Shown here: positions 11,671 to 23,628 of the stretch, piece by piece
How positions within the stretch are numbered: the first letter of the stretch is position 1
Layout of the letters: every line of letters begins with the position of its first letter
From: Cycas panzhihuaensis
Taxonomy: Eukaryota > Cycadophyta
Reading direction: 5' to 3'
Assembly (NCBI GenBank): GCA_023213395.1
Contig: CM041465.1
Coordinates: 152,093,741 to 152,157,740 of the forward strand
DNA length: 64,000 nucleotides
Position numbers and translations under genes: made by a program
The notes under the pieces: model-generated
The model's database searches: none
What the model was told of the DNA's origin: nothing
Seen by the model: the letters and a program-made list of their open reading frames with translations, nothing else

Positions 11671-13753
11671 AATTAATGGCCCCTAAGATGAACCCAAGTT
11701 AGACTCAAGATCTCAATGATGCTATTACACAACTTCGAGGAGATATATTACAAATCCAAAATACCTTCAATGAAAATTTTGAAGTAGTAATGCTAGAGCT
11801 CATCTCTATGAAACCTTTTAAGGAAGAAAAGATTGGCTTTGATGATACTACTCACATAGGTGAGGGTCACTTCACTAAAGAAGATGAAGGTAATGATGGT
11901 AGGCACTTTCATCTAAACTTCCTTCCTAAGGTAGAAATTAAGAAGTTCAGTGGCACAGATATACATACTTGGATCACCCTAATGGAATAATACTTTTCTC
12001 TTCATCAAGTTGCAGTAGATAAGAAGATCCCTCTTGCTTCACTACACATGGAAATTGAACCCTACTAATGGTACCAATAGGTTATGAAAATAATTAATGT
12101 GCCTAGTTATCAATAGGAGCATTTTGTCAAGGATCTTATAGCCTAATATGATAGTACCTAAGATCATGACCACTTTAACCAGTTAGCTAAAATTAGATAG
12201 GAGGGGATTGTTTTAGCTTATACAAGAGAATACCAACATCTCTTGATAAGGGTTGATGATCTTTGTCAGAATAAATTACTTGAACTGTATATTGGTGGAT
12301 TATGAGATAACATTAGACATGAGTTGAAACTCTTAAAACCTAATAACATCTCTATAGATATCAATTTTTCTCAACATATTGAAACAAAAAATAAGGTATC
12401 CTGACCCCTCCAACAAACATTCCCAGAAAAGTGACCATAATTTCAAGTTCCTAGTGTGTGACGAATGACTTCCCAAGAGATAGATGAGATGTTTTCATTG
12501 TAACCAAAAGTAAAATGAAGACCATAATTGTCTTGAATGATGCTTATTCATAATTGAGGATGTTCAAGATGATAAACCAATAGAAGAAGCCTCATTAGGC
12601 CATGAAATAATGATTGTGACCCACCTAAGGAGGAAGAAGAAGATATTGCTACTATATTTGTGCATGCCCTAGTTGGAATTGCAGCCCCTTAGACACTCAA
12701 ACGTATTGGGTTCATTAAGAAAAGGAAGGTGGTTGTCCTCATAGATTTTGGGAGAATCCACAATTTCATTAATTAGAAACTTGTTGAAGAACTCAATTGT
12801 TTTCCATATCCTGTCAAAAATTTTTAGGTTATGGTGGCTAATGGAGGGACACTCACTTGTGGGGAAAAATGTCATAATATCAAGCTGCAAATGGGTGACT
12901 ATCGCTTCTCCACTTCTATGTATGCCATTCTTGTTAGAGGAGTTGATATTGTATTAGGGGTACAATGGCTCAAACCGCTAGGGACCATTTAACTAAATAT
13001 GCAAGATCTCTTCATCTGATTTACTTCTGAAGGAATTGACTATCAATTTAATGGGATCATTCCTCTGCTAACTCAAATCATTAGCTCATAGTGTATGGAG
13101 AGGCTTATTAAAAGGGATGGTATAGGAATAATTGCCAAATGTTATGCTATGGAAGGTCAAGAACTTCCAACATAAGGGAACATTCTCCAAGATGATGGTA
13201 TACCAAATGACTTAAAATTGGTACTTCACCGCCACAACCAAGTCTTTCAGGATATTCCTTAAGGTCTTCCCCTAGTATGTGACCAAGATAATAGCATTGA
13301 CATGGTAGCTAGAAGAAATCCTCTTTGTATTCAACCATACTGATACCCCTACCAGCAAAAAAATGAAATTGAACGACTAGTTTAAGAACTCCTTAATGTT
13401 GGTATTATTAGGGAAAGTAAAAGCACTTTTTCTACTTCAGTGATTTTAGTAAGAAACAAGAATGGCTCATTTCACATGTGTGTAGACTACCACGAGCTCA
13501 ATAAGATAACCATCAAGGATAAATTTCTTATACCAGTCATCGTTGAACTCCATGGAGTAATATTCTTCACATCATAGACTTGCGGTTAAGATACCATCAA
13601 ATCAGGATCAAGGTAGAGGATGTTCATAAAACTGCATTTCTTATACATGAAGGTCATTATGAATTTTTAGTCATGCCATTTGGCTTGACTAATGCCCCAT
13701 CCACCTTTCAAGGACTCATGAATAAACTCTTTGGGCCTTACTTAAGGAAGTTT
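11671..13753 (+). pseudogene. Element E: chromovirus gag, protease and RT (first part)
   Basis: A polyprotein start (MAPKMNPS) is followed by coiled sequence (ITQLRGDILQIQNTF) and a gag-like core (KKFSGTDIHTWI onward, DHFNQLAKI, YTREYQHLL). A retroviral-type aspartic protease follows near 12730: VVLIDFGRIHNFIN, where the expected DSG reads DFG. The RT begins near 13370 with NEIERLV and ELLNVGIIRESKS, then VRNKNGSFHMCVDYHELNK, FLIPVI and, past a frameshift, further RT sequence up to the cut at 13753. Element H is inserted here; RT resumes at 34388. Many stops make it inactive. Confidence 0.8.
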
Positions 13754-13945
13754 TGATAGAAAAGATCTTGTAATGCACATTTGTCGGCTTACAAGGTTTA
13801 TATCTTTACAATGGTCGGTTTATATTATACTCATAAATTTATGAGTATTTAAGCTTTGTATGTTGTACTTTTTAATTAATTGAAGGAGAGGTATCTCACG
13901 ATACCATTTCGGTCCTAGAGTTTTGTTTGAGTTGCAGATTCAACA
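13754..13945 (+). repeat. Element H (Ty1/copia): 5' LTR
   Basis: A 192-base LTR from tgatagaaaag to attcaaca. It matches the 3' LTR at 34196-34387 base for base except at eight positions, seven of them transitions, and with no gaps. Left flank agttt and right flank agttc (34388-34392) form the target duplication, one mismatch. Taking H out makes the RT frame of element E continuous. Confidence 0.95.
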
Positions 13946-13960
13946 TGGTATTAGAGCGAG
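13946..13960 (+). other. Element H: primer binding site
   Basis: tggtattagagcgag directly follows the LTR; it is an initiator-methionine-tRNA type site with a C-to-T change relative to tggtatcagagc. Confidence 0.85.
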
Positions 13961-14550
13961 GTTCAGAAATCTCAGTGGTATAAGTGAATTCAGATGTAAG
14001 ATCGAAAGCCATCGATGCTGCCTGTGCTTCTCTACTTTGGCCCAATCAAAGGTACTTATCAATAACAATCTTGTTTCATTTCTGATTCTGTTTTATATCT
14101 TTTGATTCTGTTGATATCACTTCATCTACTATTTGATTATGGTTGGATTCAATATTACTTGCTTTAGCCCTGCTCTAGATTCAGTTGATCATTGCATACC
14201 TAATTTTTGTCCAGTAACTTGCTCTGTGTTGAAGTCACTTTGTCTATATCATCTCTGTATCTTCATAGATCTGTATGATCTATCCATTCGGTGGCTATTG
14301 TAAAGGCTGCTATTGCATTTGTCTGTAATTGATATTTCTTGGCTTCACTCTCTTTGACTGATTATCAGAATCTAACATCGTTGTTCGTATACTCCATCGC
14401 CTGTATCAATTGCCATTCCTTCCGCATCATCTTTAGCTAGTGCTTTGCTATTTGCTTGGTGATAAAACTCAGAACCTACAATCTAAATGTACGGATAACA
14501 TCCTATAGGATACCATTGAGAAACCCTCATTTATTTCTTGCATCTTTTTT

Positions 14551-14688
14551 GCATCCTTTACATTGTTGTAACTATGTCGGTCATCGTTGGTTAATCACGC
14601 TATCTTTGCGTTGTATTCTGCATCCTTTGTGTTGCTATAACTGCATCATTCATCGCTAGTTAATCACGCTAAATTGTGTCATCAGTAT
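14551..14688 (+). repeat. Degenerate 69-bp tandem repeat in H leader
   Basis: Two units begin gcatccttta and gcatcctttg at 14551 and 14620; both run through a variant of taactgcatc and end near gttaatcacgct. Confidence 0.6.
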
Positions 14689-14754
14689 CATAACTGCATC
14701 GTTAGTTGTATCCTATATGTTTAGCATCACGAATCGCTGGTTGCATCCTTACGT

Positions 14755-14820
14755 CATCCGTTATTTCACCATTTTAGTATAATTGATCATCCGTTATTTC
14801 ACCATTTTAGTATAATCAAT
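14755..14820 (+). repeat. 33-bp tandem duplication in H leader
   Basis: Two adjacent 33-base units starting catccgttatttcacc at 14755 and 14788, differing at two positions near their ends. Confidence 0.9.
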
Positions 14821-15296
14821 TATTCGCATCTAATTACATCGACTGTCACTTTTATTATAACTTGTAATTATAACGTGTTGTCAATCGTCTTTAATTGCAT
14901 CGACTTTTGTTATATTACTTGTTATTAATCGCATCATAAGTATCAACTTTTGTTGTATTATAGTTTGTTATTCTTTGTTGCATTGACTTTAGTGTTATTA
15001 ATCGCCTTTAATTGTGAGTCATGAACTTATCTCATCCATTACATTGATTTCTTTTTCAAGTATTACTTTGAAGGTTATTATTTATCAAAGGTGAACTTTA
15101 TTGTCTTATTTAATTTTGAAATATTTGAATGTTTCATTGATCGGTCCTTGACATTATCTTAATATCCTCATTGCTTGTATAATTTCAAACAAATTTTCTG
15201 CTTCTGCTTCATCCTCCTCTTAGTATTCTGTGGTATTAGTATTCTACCTTCCTAGACTATCGTTAACTACCTTTGGGGCTTAGAAGTAAGAAACTA

Positions 15297-17213
15297 TGGC
15301 AGCATATCAAATTGGACAGTCACTACCAAAGTTTAATGGATCTGATTATTTACCTAGGTCAAGACAAATTCAAGTCATTTTATGATTAAAGGGTTTATGG
15401 AACATTGTTGCTTATGGTCTTAATCTTCTTCAACCAACTTTACCTGATGATAAATTAACATCTAATCAAGAGTTAGAAAAGGAAGAATTATTAAGGAAGG
15501 ATAGTGATGCACTCTCGATCATATATATATATATGTTACTGCACAAATTTTTCCTCACATATATGGGGCATCTACCTCCCATGAAGCTTGGAACATATTA
15601 AAAACTGGTTATGAAGGGGCCATACCTCAAAGACTTCAGAATTTGAGATTAAACTATGAAAATTTAAAGATGATGCCTTCAGATTCAATTAATGAATTCA
15701 TTACAAAATGCAAGATTTAGTCAATCAAATGGCATATTTGGGAGAACAGATATCTGAACAGAGAATGGTTGAGAAAATATTGAGAAGTGTAGGTGAAATT
15801 AGTAAATTTAAAAATATTGCGACTACCATTGAAGTAACTAAGGACTTGTCTACATTAAAGGTTGATCAATTGTTGTCTATATTGCTCAACGTGGAAGAGA
15901 AATATAAAAGTAAGGCTACGAGTGAAGATTTAGATCAAGCTTTTGTATCAACCTCTAAATTAAGGTTGAATCGATCTCAAGAAGCAAATGTACAATGAAA
16001 TCTTCAATTTTCAAGAGGAAGTTCAAGAGGATTCAATCAAGGAAGAAGCTGGAACTCATTAGGTATAAATCAAGGAAGAGGATGGAATTCTTCAGGGCCA
16101 AGTCAAGGAAGAGGGTGGAACACTTCAGGATCAAGTTGGAATTCTTCACCTTTAGGTAGCGGTGCATCTCAAGGAAGGGGCAAGGGTTATGGTCCTTAAT
16201 GCTACCAATGTGGAAAATTTGGACATGTGGCTAGAATTTGTTATTCAGCAAACACTGTTATAGACACCCAAGATAACTCTCCTAAAGGTGAGAGTTTATT
16301 CTATACTAGTTTAATGGCAAATTCCTTGACAAATGATGAATGGTATATTAACTCTGGATGCTCAACACATATGACTTACAATACTGAATCTTTTTCAAAA
16401 ATTGACAAGGATCAGAGAGGGAAAGTTATATTTGGAGATGACAATACCCAAGAAGTTCAAGGAAGAGGAACGATCTCCATTAAAACGAATGATGGAGAAA
16501 ACAAAGATATTCACAATGTTTTACTTGTTCCAGGGCTAAAGAAAAATCTGTTGTTAGTTGGGCAAATGATGGAACAAAGATACAGGTTAGTTTTTGATGA
16601 TGGGGAATGCAAGATTTATGATAAGAAAAGAAATTCTTGTTTGGTTGCTAAAGGAAAAATGACTAAAGACAGATTGTTTAAATTAGCTCTATGTTCCCAA
16701 AATAGTGCTTTGAATGTATCGGTTAAGGATGATAGTATTATGTAGCATCTTCATTATGTATACTTGAACTATGGAAACCTTATTAATCTAAGGAAGAAAG
16801 GCATGGTTAGTGGTCTCACTTTTATTCAAAGCAATAGTGATGTTTGTGAAGGATGCATTTTTGGAAAATATCATCGAAATGCTTTTCTTGAATCTAGTTT
16901 TCAATCTCAAGCTCCATTGGAATTAGTTCATGTTGATTTATATGGGCCCATAAAGAATGTGTCACATGGAAAAGTAAGATATTACATGATTTTGGTTGAT
17001 GATGTCACAAGAAAGATTTGGGTTTACTTTCTTAAAGAAAAATCAGAAACATTCTTAAAATTTGTAGAATTTAGAGCTATATCTGAAAGACAAAGTGGAT
17101 TCACAATAAAAATCCTTCATTCAAATAATGGGGGAGAATTCATCTCCAATGACTTCAAGAATTTCTGCAGCAAAGTCAAAATAAGAAGACAGTTTACAAC
17201 TCCTTATACTCCG
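15297..17213 (+). pseudogene. Element H: Ty1/copia gag, protease, integrase (first part)
   Basis: Gag starts at ATG 15297 (MAAYQIGQSLPKFNGSDY), is broken by stops and a frameshift near 15700, and continues openly at 15708-15995. A basic Gly/Arg-rich repeat stretch (SQGRGWN units) leads to a CCHC zinc knuckle, CYQCGKFGHVARIC, near 16201. The protease is open from 16227: WYINSGCSTHMT, where the catalytic DSG reads NSG. Pre-integrase (CEGCIFGKYHRNAF) and integrase core (LVHVDLYGPI with the first Asp, LHSNNGGEF where the second Asp reads Asn, then PYTP) follow. The frame is cut at 17213 by element B and resumes at 32026. The reading frame is far better kept than in E. Confidence 0.9.
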
Positions 17214-19792
17214 TATTTCCCAGTTATTGGGAATGGACTTGAGACACATCGACGTAGGTACGTTTAGGTATACATTCTTACTTTTTCTTGCCCATGCTTG
17301 ATTGAGGTAATTTAGAGTAGGTTGCTTGACATATGCCTACCTGCATGTATTGCTTCTCTACTTGCTCATAATACATGTGCTTATGGCACACCATCAGCCT
17401 ATGACGACTCACAGTGGGGGCATTCCTCAGCGAATGCTACATCCCGTATGACGCACAGCTACCCATGTTGTCTCCATGGTCTCTCGGGATGTTTCTGTCA
17501 GTCCTATTTGCTCTTATTACAATGTGTTGCTTATGTTATAATCCTTCCAAAGCCTGATTTAATCCTTAGTTAGGACTCTTTGCATTGTTTTGGGTACCTG
17601 CCCATTACCTGGGCATTCCCCCAACTGCTCCAGCTTATGCTTAGCCTTGGTTTTTACCCCAAAACTTGATGTTTCTGCTCCTTTTTCTCTTTTTTTGTTT
17701 CCAGTCTGATATCACTATAAACTTAGCAGTACTGCAGCATTTGTTGTGGTACCGTAGAGTTTGCCATGGTACGACTGTTTGAAATTTAAAAAAAGAGAAC
17801 CACACGACAGTTTCCATTTTTTTGCAGAACTGCCACGTGGCGTTGATTGATTCGAGTCACCCTGACATCCCCAACGTTTACCTGCTGTGAATAGGGGGAT
17901 AAAGGGGATTTTGCTCCCCATTTTTCAGATCTTTTGGCTATTTCTCAAATCTTTAGGAAGAATTTCTGACTTTTCAACAAGAAAACACACAGAAAAATAC
18001 AATCTACATACACAGAAACTGGACAAAGGAGAAAATGATTGCTACCAACTAGACTTGTAGGGCCATTGCTGCCCCTTACAACTCTCCATAGCAAGCCCCA
18101 TCTTTCTTTGTAGGTGCTCAAGGATCTAAGTGACATTTTCACCCAAAAGCTTCCCAAAGAGCCAACTTCCAAGGCTCCAAGCTTGCAAGGAGTTTTCTTC
18201 ATTCTCACTCTTGCAAGAACCACTCATGATCAGTCCTCATACATTGGTTATTACTGTTGTTTCCTAGCAGCAAAGTTCATGCTTGATCTTCTTCCTACAA
18301 CATACTTCTTATTTATACTTGCAATTCACTTTGTTCCTATTTCTTTTGTTTATTAATGAATGGGATCCTAGTTAGCTAGTTTTTCCTCATAGTATTGCAC
18401 TAGATTAGTAATACCCTCCCGTTGTTTCTTTGAAGCCTCTCTATTTTCCTTAAACTATCTCTTTCACCCATTCTTTAGTTAGCTGGTGCAAAGGAGTAAT
18501 ATACGAGGATTTGAGGGAGGTAGGCGGGGTTCCGTCCCCCATTGTTGTCATTCTCCCCAAGGGTTCTGTCCCTTATCCTCTTTCCCTTTGCCATCAGTGC
18601 TTTCTTAGGGAATGGGCTAAGGGAGTTTAGGGAATTTAGTTAGGGTGTTTAGATTAGTATAGGCAACCTGTCACTATGTCATTGCTAGAAGTCTCACTTG
18701 TTAGTGTTGGGCCCTACGTAAGCCCTAGTTTTTTTATGTTATTCTTTTTCTTGTTACGGTTTATTGTTTCACTACCTTGTTGCTAACTAGTTTTTCTTCC
18801 CCAAGTTCCGTGGAGGTCTCCCGTGGGTGAGTTAGCCATCCCGAGGCTATACTCCTTTCCCTTTCAAGTGTCTTCGTGGTACATGGTGGTGAGAACGTTT
18901 CTTGTATGTTACTATTTCATTTGGTTATATTTTAATGCTTAGCATAGATCTTAGTTCTATTTGATTTCAGTATATATATATTTTGGTATATCTCGTGGCC
19001 TCTCTTCCGAGAGGAAGGTGTTCTTCTCACCCGTTTGCAGGATCGCGCATTGGTGGAGTGATACATGGGACGAGCCCATTGCAGGTTAGTTCCCTACATA
19101 GTGCATTTCTTTCTTTGGTTTCAAGCTTTTTGTTTATTTCTGTTTTATTTGCTTTTGCATGCTTAAGAGGAGGTAAGTAAACCCCTCTTCTATCACTTCC
19201 GGCAACTATCACTGATCGGCAGTGCATGCACGACGAACGAAGAAGAAAGGAGCAAGACTTAGAGAAACGAGTTGCACTCCATTCAGGCGCTGGATCCAGG
19301 TATTCCCCTTATTTCCAGCGTATCCTTTTTTACATTGTTACCTTTCATGCATTTTCCTGAGTAGTTAGGAAATTGTAAAAGAAAATAAAGGAAAAAGAGA
19401 AAAGTGCATTCATTTTTACATTATTTCTTGCTTTAGCTAGCGTAGCATAGTGTAGTTAGCTTGCTCGCGTTGCATTCGAGTTGCCCTCATTGTGCCCTTT
19501 CCTGCATTTACCTGCATATTAGTTAGTTGCCCTTCCATTCGTTGCCTTCTCATTGCCTTGAGAAGACGCAATGCGCAAGGCATTCTCTCTCCTTCCCGGC
19601 CATCCGAAGGCTAGGAAGACCTTGCTTTGCACGGCTACCTGGAAGCAACCAGGCACCTTGCAGTCCCAAATCCGTACTCCAGCGCACGAATGCCCTGTGA
19701 GGTGAGGTCCTCACTGCCTAGCTTAGTTAGCATAGCATACTCTTATATCCTTTTACTAGACGTAAGGACACCCCCCCGTATCGAGCGTTTCA
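17214..19792 (+). repeat. Element B (Tat-like): 5' LTR
   Basis: A 2579-base LTR starting tatttcccag (TG changed to TA) and ending gtttca. It aligns throughout with the 3' LTR at 29471-32020. Differences are many (about 8-15% in stretches compared by eye) and mostly C/T and G/A changes. A possible TATA box lies in atatatatattttgg near 18972. Palindromic remnants centred on ggtacc are near 17720-17770. Flanks ctccg and attct may be a decayed target duplication. Confidence 0.9.
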
Positions 19793-19830
19793 CTAGCAAC
19801 CATATTGGGGACTGCCAGTAAGGGAGCTAG
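19793..19830 (+). other. Element B: conserved block after LTR (probable primer site)
   Basis: The sequence gaining caaccatattggggactg a few bases after the LTR is nearly the same in C (minus strand, 51155-51188) and D (62811-62840). The candidate site tggggactgcc starts about 11 bases from the LTR end. I cannot assign it to a tRNA. Confidence 0.5.
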
Positions 19831-19965
19831 ATTCGCTTCCCCTTTTCGTTGGTGTTCTTGCCTCTAGGTAGTCTCTTATTCCGTGTTTCAGTTGGGCAAC
19901 CCCCAATGTGCTTACATCATTTTCTTCTTTTCATTTTCTTTTAACAACGCTCGTAAAGGTGTTGC

Positions 19966-21905
19966 ATGCGACGTTTCTCACGTCGCTTGCGAGGTCTACC
20001 GCCATTGTTAGAAGACTAATCGCCTCGTTCCCTTCCGTCGTCGAACCCCAATTCAACAATGGAAGGTTACCCATCCGATTGGGCTTACCATACCATGGCT
20101 ACAGGAACTCAAGAGTTCCCCGCATCTATTCTGGAATCTACTCATGGGGGCGATGATTCCATTTACTATCTGGATGACCAGTTTCACCCCGCTGACTTTC
20201 GTCCTTCCGCTCATGCAGCAGAAGAGTCATCTCCTCACGAGACTCACCACCCTATTGGTGAGCCTTACGAGGAGCGTCCTGAGGGATCCCCGACATTCGA
20301 GATCTCATCGACTTCGTATGGTTACGAGGATACCCCTCCCACCGATGTAGTCGAAGCGCTCAGTGAGTACTTCCGAACAACTCACCGCCAACCGTATCCT
20401 AGGTGGTTTGAAGAAATGTTGCGTAATGTAGCATCTTCTTCATCCATACCTGCACCTCATACAATGAATGATGCTTCTACCCACGCCCACTCGTCCTATG
20501 TCGTATCTACCCCGGCCCCCAGGGTAAGCGTTGCGTCGCCTACCTCTAGCCATGGTCCTACTTCTTCAGGACCCGTTCATGGCATGTCCTTTCCCCAACT
20601 TGGGGTTAGCATGCCATTTCTGAGTCAAACGAATGCGCCGCCTTCGAACGTGGTGCATGCGTTTCCTAGTAGGCCTCGAGGCCCTACTAGTGTTGCTACC
20701 ATCAACTATGTAGGACCCACTTCTACATACATTCAAAACCCTGCTGGTGGTCCTTCCCTTTATGTGCCCCCAGGTTACATGTCTCAACCTTGGGGGCAAG
20801 GTAGGGGAAACCATCTTCCTGGTTATGGGGTGGACCCGTTGCACCCATATGGAGTTGCACCACCTACGGGTGGCCCATATGGGCAAAACCCTGTCCCTCA
20901 CCCTTCATTTCCACCATCTAGCGCAACTACTATTGCCGCGTCTTCGCAAGGGAACCTACCTCCCTTCTAAGGTGTTTACCCGCAACCCCCTTTCCAACAA
21001 GGGGTGTTTCCCCAAGGAGGGATGGGCTTACCACCCCCATCTATTCCTGTTCCTTTACCGGTCATCGATCCATTGGCCTATGTAAGGACATGTCCTTTCA
21101 TGGACTATAGGTCAACGCCGTTATCTGTTGAGGCACTAAGGACTAACCTGCCGCCTCACCCTCTTAAAGTTCTCAAATTCGATGGAACTTCGTCGTAAGA
21201 CCCAACCGAACATGTATGTAGTTTCTCTATGGTGTGCATCGATTATTGGGCTTATGACCATATTCTGATGAAGCTATTTCCACGATCCTTGTAGGGCGAC
21301 GCCCTCAAGTGGTTTTACCACCTCCATGCTCATTCGATTTCTTCATTCCAACAATTGGTGAACGAGTTCGTCAACTATTTTGATGTAGCCCGTCCATTTG
21401 AAAGTGGGATGAAAGTGCTTCTGTCACTTAAACAAGGTCACGATGAAATGAATCATGACTTTATGTGATACTTTCATGATCCCCTTCACTCTACCAAGGC
21501 CACGTTGCCTGAAGAGTTGAAGCGAGATCTCTTCGTCAACGCGCTTCGCCCCGAGTGTATGTGGAAGTCCTTAAGATAGGGGCAACCACATGTGACTCCG
21601 CAATTACGAGATGCTTGGCGTTAGAGGCCATTGAGATCCAAGCTGGACTCAAGAAACCTCCTAAGCCCTCACAACATCGTGAGGCGCCTCCCTCAGCGAA
21701 GGAAACCAAACCTTCGCAGCCCGCTAGGCCCACCTCTCATCTGACTGAGAGGACCCTAGATCCTCTTACCTCCGCTATTCGCTCATTCGAGTGCACGATG
21801 AAAGATCTTAAACTCCAACCTCCTTCATCGCCGACCTCCCATAAACCGCCTCAAGAAAGCTGCGGCGGTGCCCCCAAAGGGGGTAACATCCAACCTTCTT
21901 AAGTA
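19966..21905 (+). pseudogene. Element B: gag
   Basis: The family start MRRFSRRLRGLPPLLED is at 19966, followed at once by a stop; the downstream MEGYPSDWAYHT frame (20059-20968) is open. The protein is Ser/Pro/His-rich for about 350 residues, with FYVPPGY/LYVPPGY and WGQGRGNHLPGYGVDPLH motifs, then a capsid-like gag region: HPLKVLKFDGTSS, DALKWFYHLH, SFQQLVNEFV, LPEELKRDLFVNAL. A frameshift near 21545 and several stops break it. Copy D keeps the same start open. Gag would form the particle that packages element RNA. Confidence 0.85.
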
Positions 21906-23061
21906 AGGAGGATCGATCCTCTCCTTGAGAAGAGGTGGTGTTCCATCCACGGGGAGTGTTTCCACGAAGATTCGCATTATCAGGCGTAGCACCCATGCGA
22001 CGCCCTGCCGCGTGATTCATCCCCTAGGTGGGCATCGAGGCCTAACCTTGATCAACCCATTCATAGAGACCCATTCCCCAAACACGGGGAACGTGGTCGT
22101 GATGTTCAGCAAAGGAACAATTAGAATCGGGATAGATCCCCCGATTCTCGCCCTTTGCATGGTAGAGGGAAGGGTGTGCGAAGGCCATCTTCCCCTTTGC
22201 GCTCCCCTGACTGCCGTGCTCCATCACCTTCGCGGTCCCATGACAAGGGAAAGAAGGTGATCCAAATGCTTGAGACCACTCCCCTTTACGTGCTGACTCG
22301 GTCTCAAGTCACAAAAGAGGCAACAGGCACCTCTGCGTCTACCTCGCAACTTGATCCCCCTCCGGAAGCTGTTCTCCTGGAGATTCCCACACTTCCCAAG
22401 AGCATTCCCGTCCGCCCTAGTAGATTCGACTTTAGGAGAGCCCTTACCCAACCCACAGGGAGGGGTAAGCCCTTCTCTGTGGTCAAAAGGCTTCTCACTG
22501 TGGCTGTTGGGATGTCCATCATGGACGTCCTGAGAAGTTACCCCAAGCAGCGAACGCTCCTCTTCGAAGCTCTAGGATCGAATGACGCATCCGTTCATGC
22601 CTTGGGCACAACCCAAAGTTGTGAACCTGTCATCTCTTTCGATCCCAGAGATCTTCTCACATCTAGTGGAAGGGAATTCCAGTGGAACTTCCCTTTCACC
22701 ATTACCATAGATACTCCTGATTACATGTTGCGAAGAACCATCGTGGACAACGGTTCTTCCGTCAATGCCATGCCCTTACGCGTTATGCAAGAGCTTAGCA
22801 TTTCTGCCTTGGAACCTGTTCCATGGCGTTGTCAGGGTTATGACGGTAGCGAGAAGACTCCCCTGGGATCTGTCTCGATACCCCTTACTCTCGAGGACAA
22901 GATCGCCGTTCATCGACATCGTCGTCCTCGATGTTGACATGGATTACAACCTGCTTCTAGGTCGACCATGGCTTGACCAAATGGGAGCCGTGTGTTCCAC
23001 CCATTGGGGGCAACTTAAATTTGTCCATAACGAGCAAATGAAAGTTGTCTCCCGCGAGTGA
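21906..23061 (+). pseudogene. Element B: nucleic-acid-binding linker and aspartic protease
   Basis: A zinc-knuckle-like segment (RWCSIHGECFHEDS, also in C) is followed by an Arg/Ser-rich linker and an open frame from 22155. The protease begins with IVDNGSSVNAMPLRVM at about 22740 (catalytic DNGSS), then LGSVSIPLTLED. A frameshift near 22900 moves the rest to another frame: IVVLDVDMDYNLLLGRPWLD and GAVCSTHWGQLKF. The enzyme would cut the polyprotein. DNGS-type active sites are usual in the Tat/Athila branch. Confidence 0.85.
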
Positions 23062-23628
23062 TCGCTCGCTAAACAAGCTAGGCCTTTTACTCAGGCAAGC
23101 CATAGCCATACGAAGGGAAACAAACGCCTTTTCGATCATGTCTCGGCTTGCTCCATTGGAATCCCTGATTCCTCTTACCGCAAAGAAGATCCCATATCTT
23201 CTTCTCCTAGTTTGACGCGTTTCGGCCCCATTGATGTCGGGAGCTATGGGTACCTCACCATGTTTGATGATGATGGGTCCCATAGCGAGGATGAGGATCG
23301 TCCTCACCCAGTTTCGTTCCTCCACACTAGTGTGGGGCATCCTCCTAGTCCTAAGTTTCCTCCTAAGACCCCTTTTGTTATAGAGCTTGGTCATTTTCAC
23401 ATGTCACATGACATTGCGTATGTTGATCATCATGTTCCTGGCTCTGCCATCCCATCACCTCCCATAGGTGATGAAGTTGAGAGTTTTCCTCTTGCTTTTT
23501 ACGAGGGACCTCTCCTTGACTCTCCTTCATAGTCTCTTAGGGATGATGGGTAGCTTTCAGGCCATACCGGTCCTATCGCTCCCACGCTATCCCGCGCCTT
23601 GTCCATTCAAAGTTAGGTCATCCATGGG
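23062..23628 (+). pseudogene. Element B: acidic protease-RT linker
   Basis: A linker with MTRFGPIDVGSYGYLTMFDD, an acidic cluster (SHSEDEDRPHPVSFL) and many Pro/Ser. Copy C has the same order (GSYGYLAILSDDESDGED). No enzyme fold is recognised. One stop lies near 23530. Confidence 0.7.

Larger units (their letters stand above)
13961..15296. other. Element H: long untranslated leader with tandem repeats
   Basis: About 1.3 kb without an open frame of note before gag. It is rich in short related words (gcatc, atcgc, taatca). Two tandem repeats are clear and have their own entries. A long leader is unusual beside such a short LTR. Confidence 0.6.

Noticed and set aside
14551-14820. Regularly spaced repeats considered as a CRISPR-like array
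   Set aside because: Only two units each, no spacers, and eukaryotic context.
17322-19227. Short open frames inside the B 5' LTR, repeated in the 3' LTR
   Set aside because: The frames lie in LTR sequence, and differences between the two LTRs do not spare codon meaning.
20566-23400. Minus-strand and off-frame open stretches across B gag and protease
   Set aside because: They lie opposite or out of frame with clear gag and protease coding and have no motif of their own.
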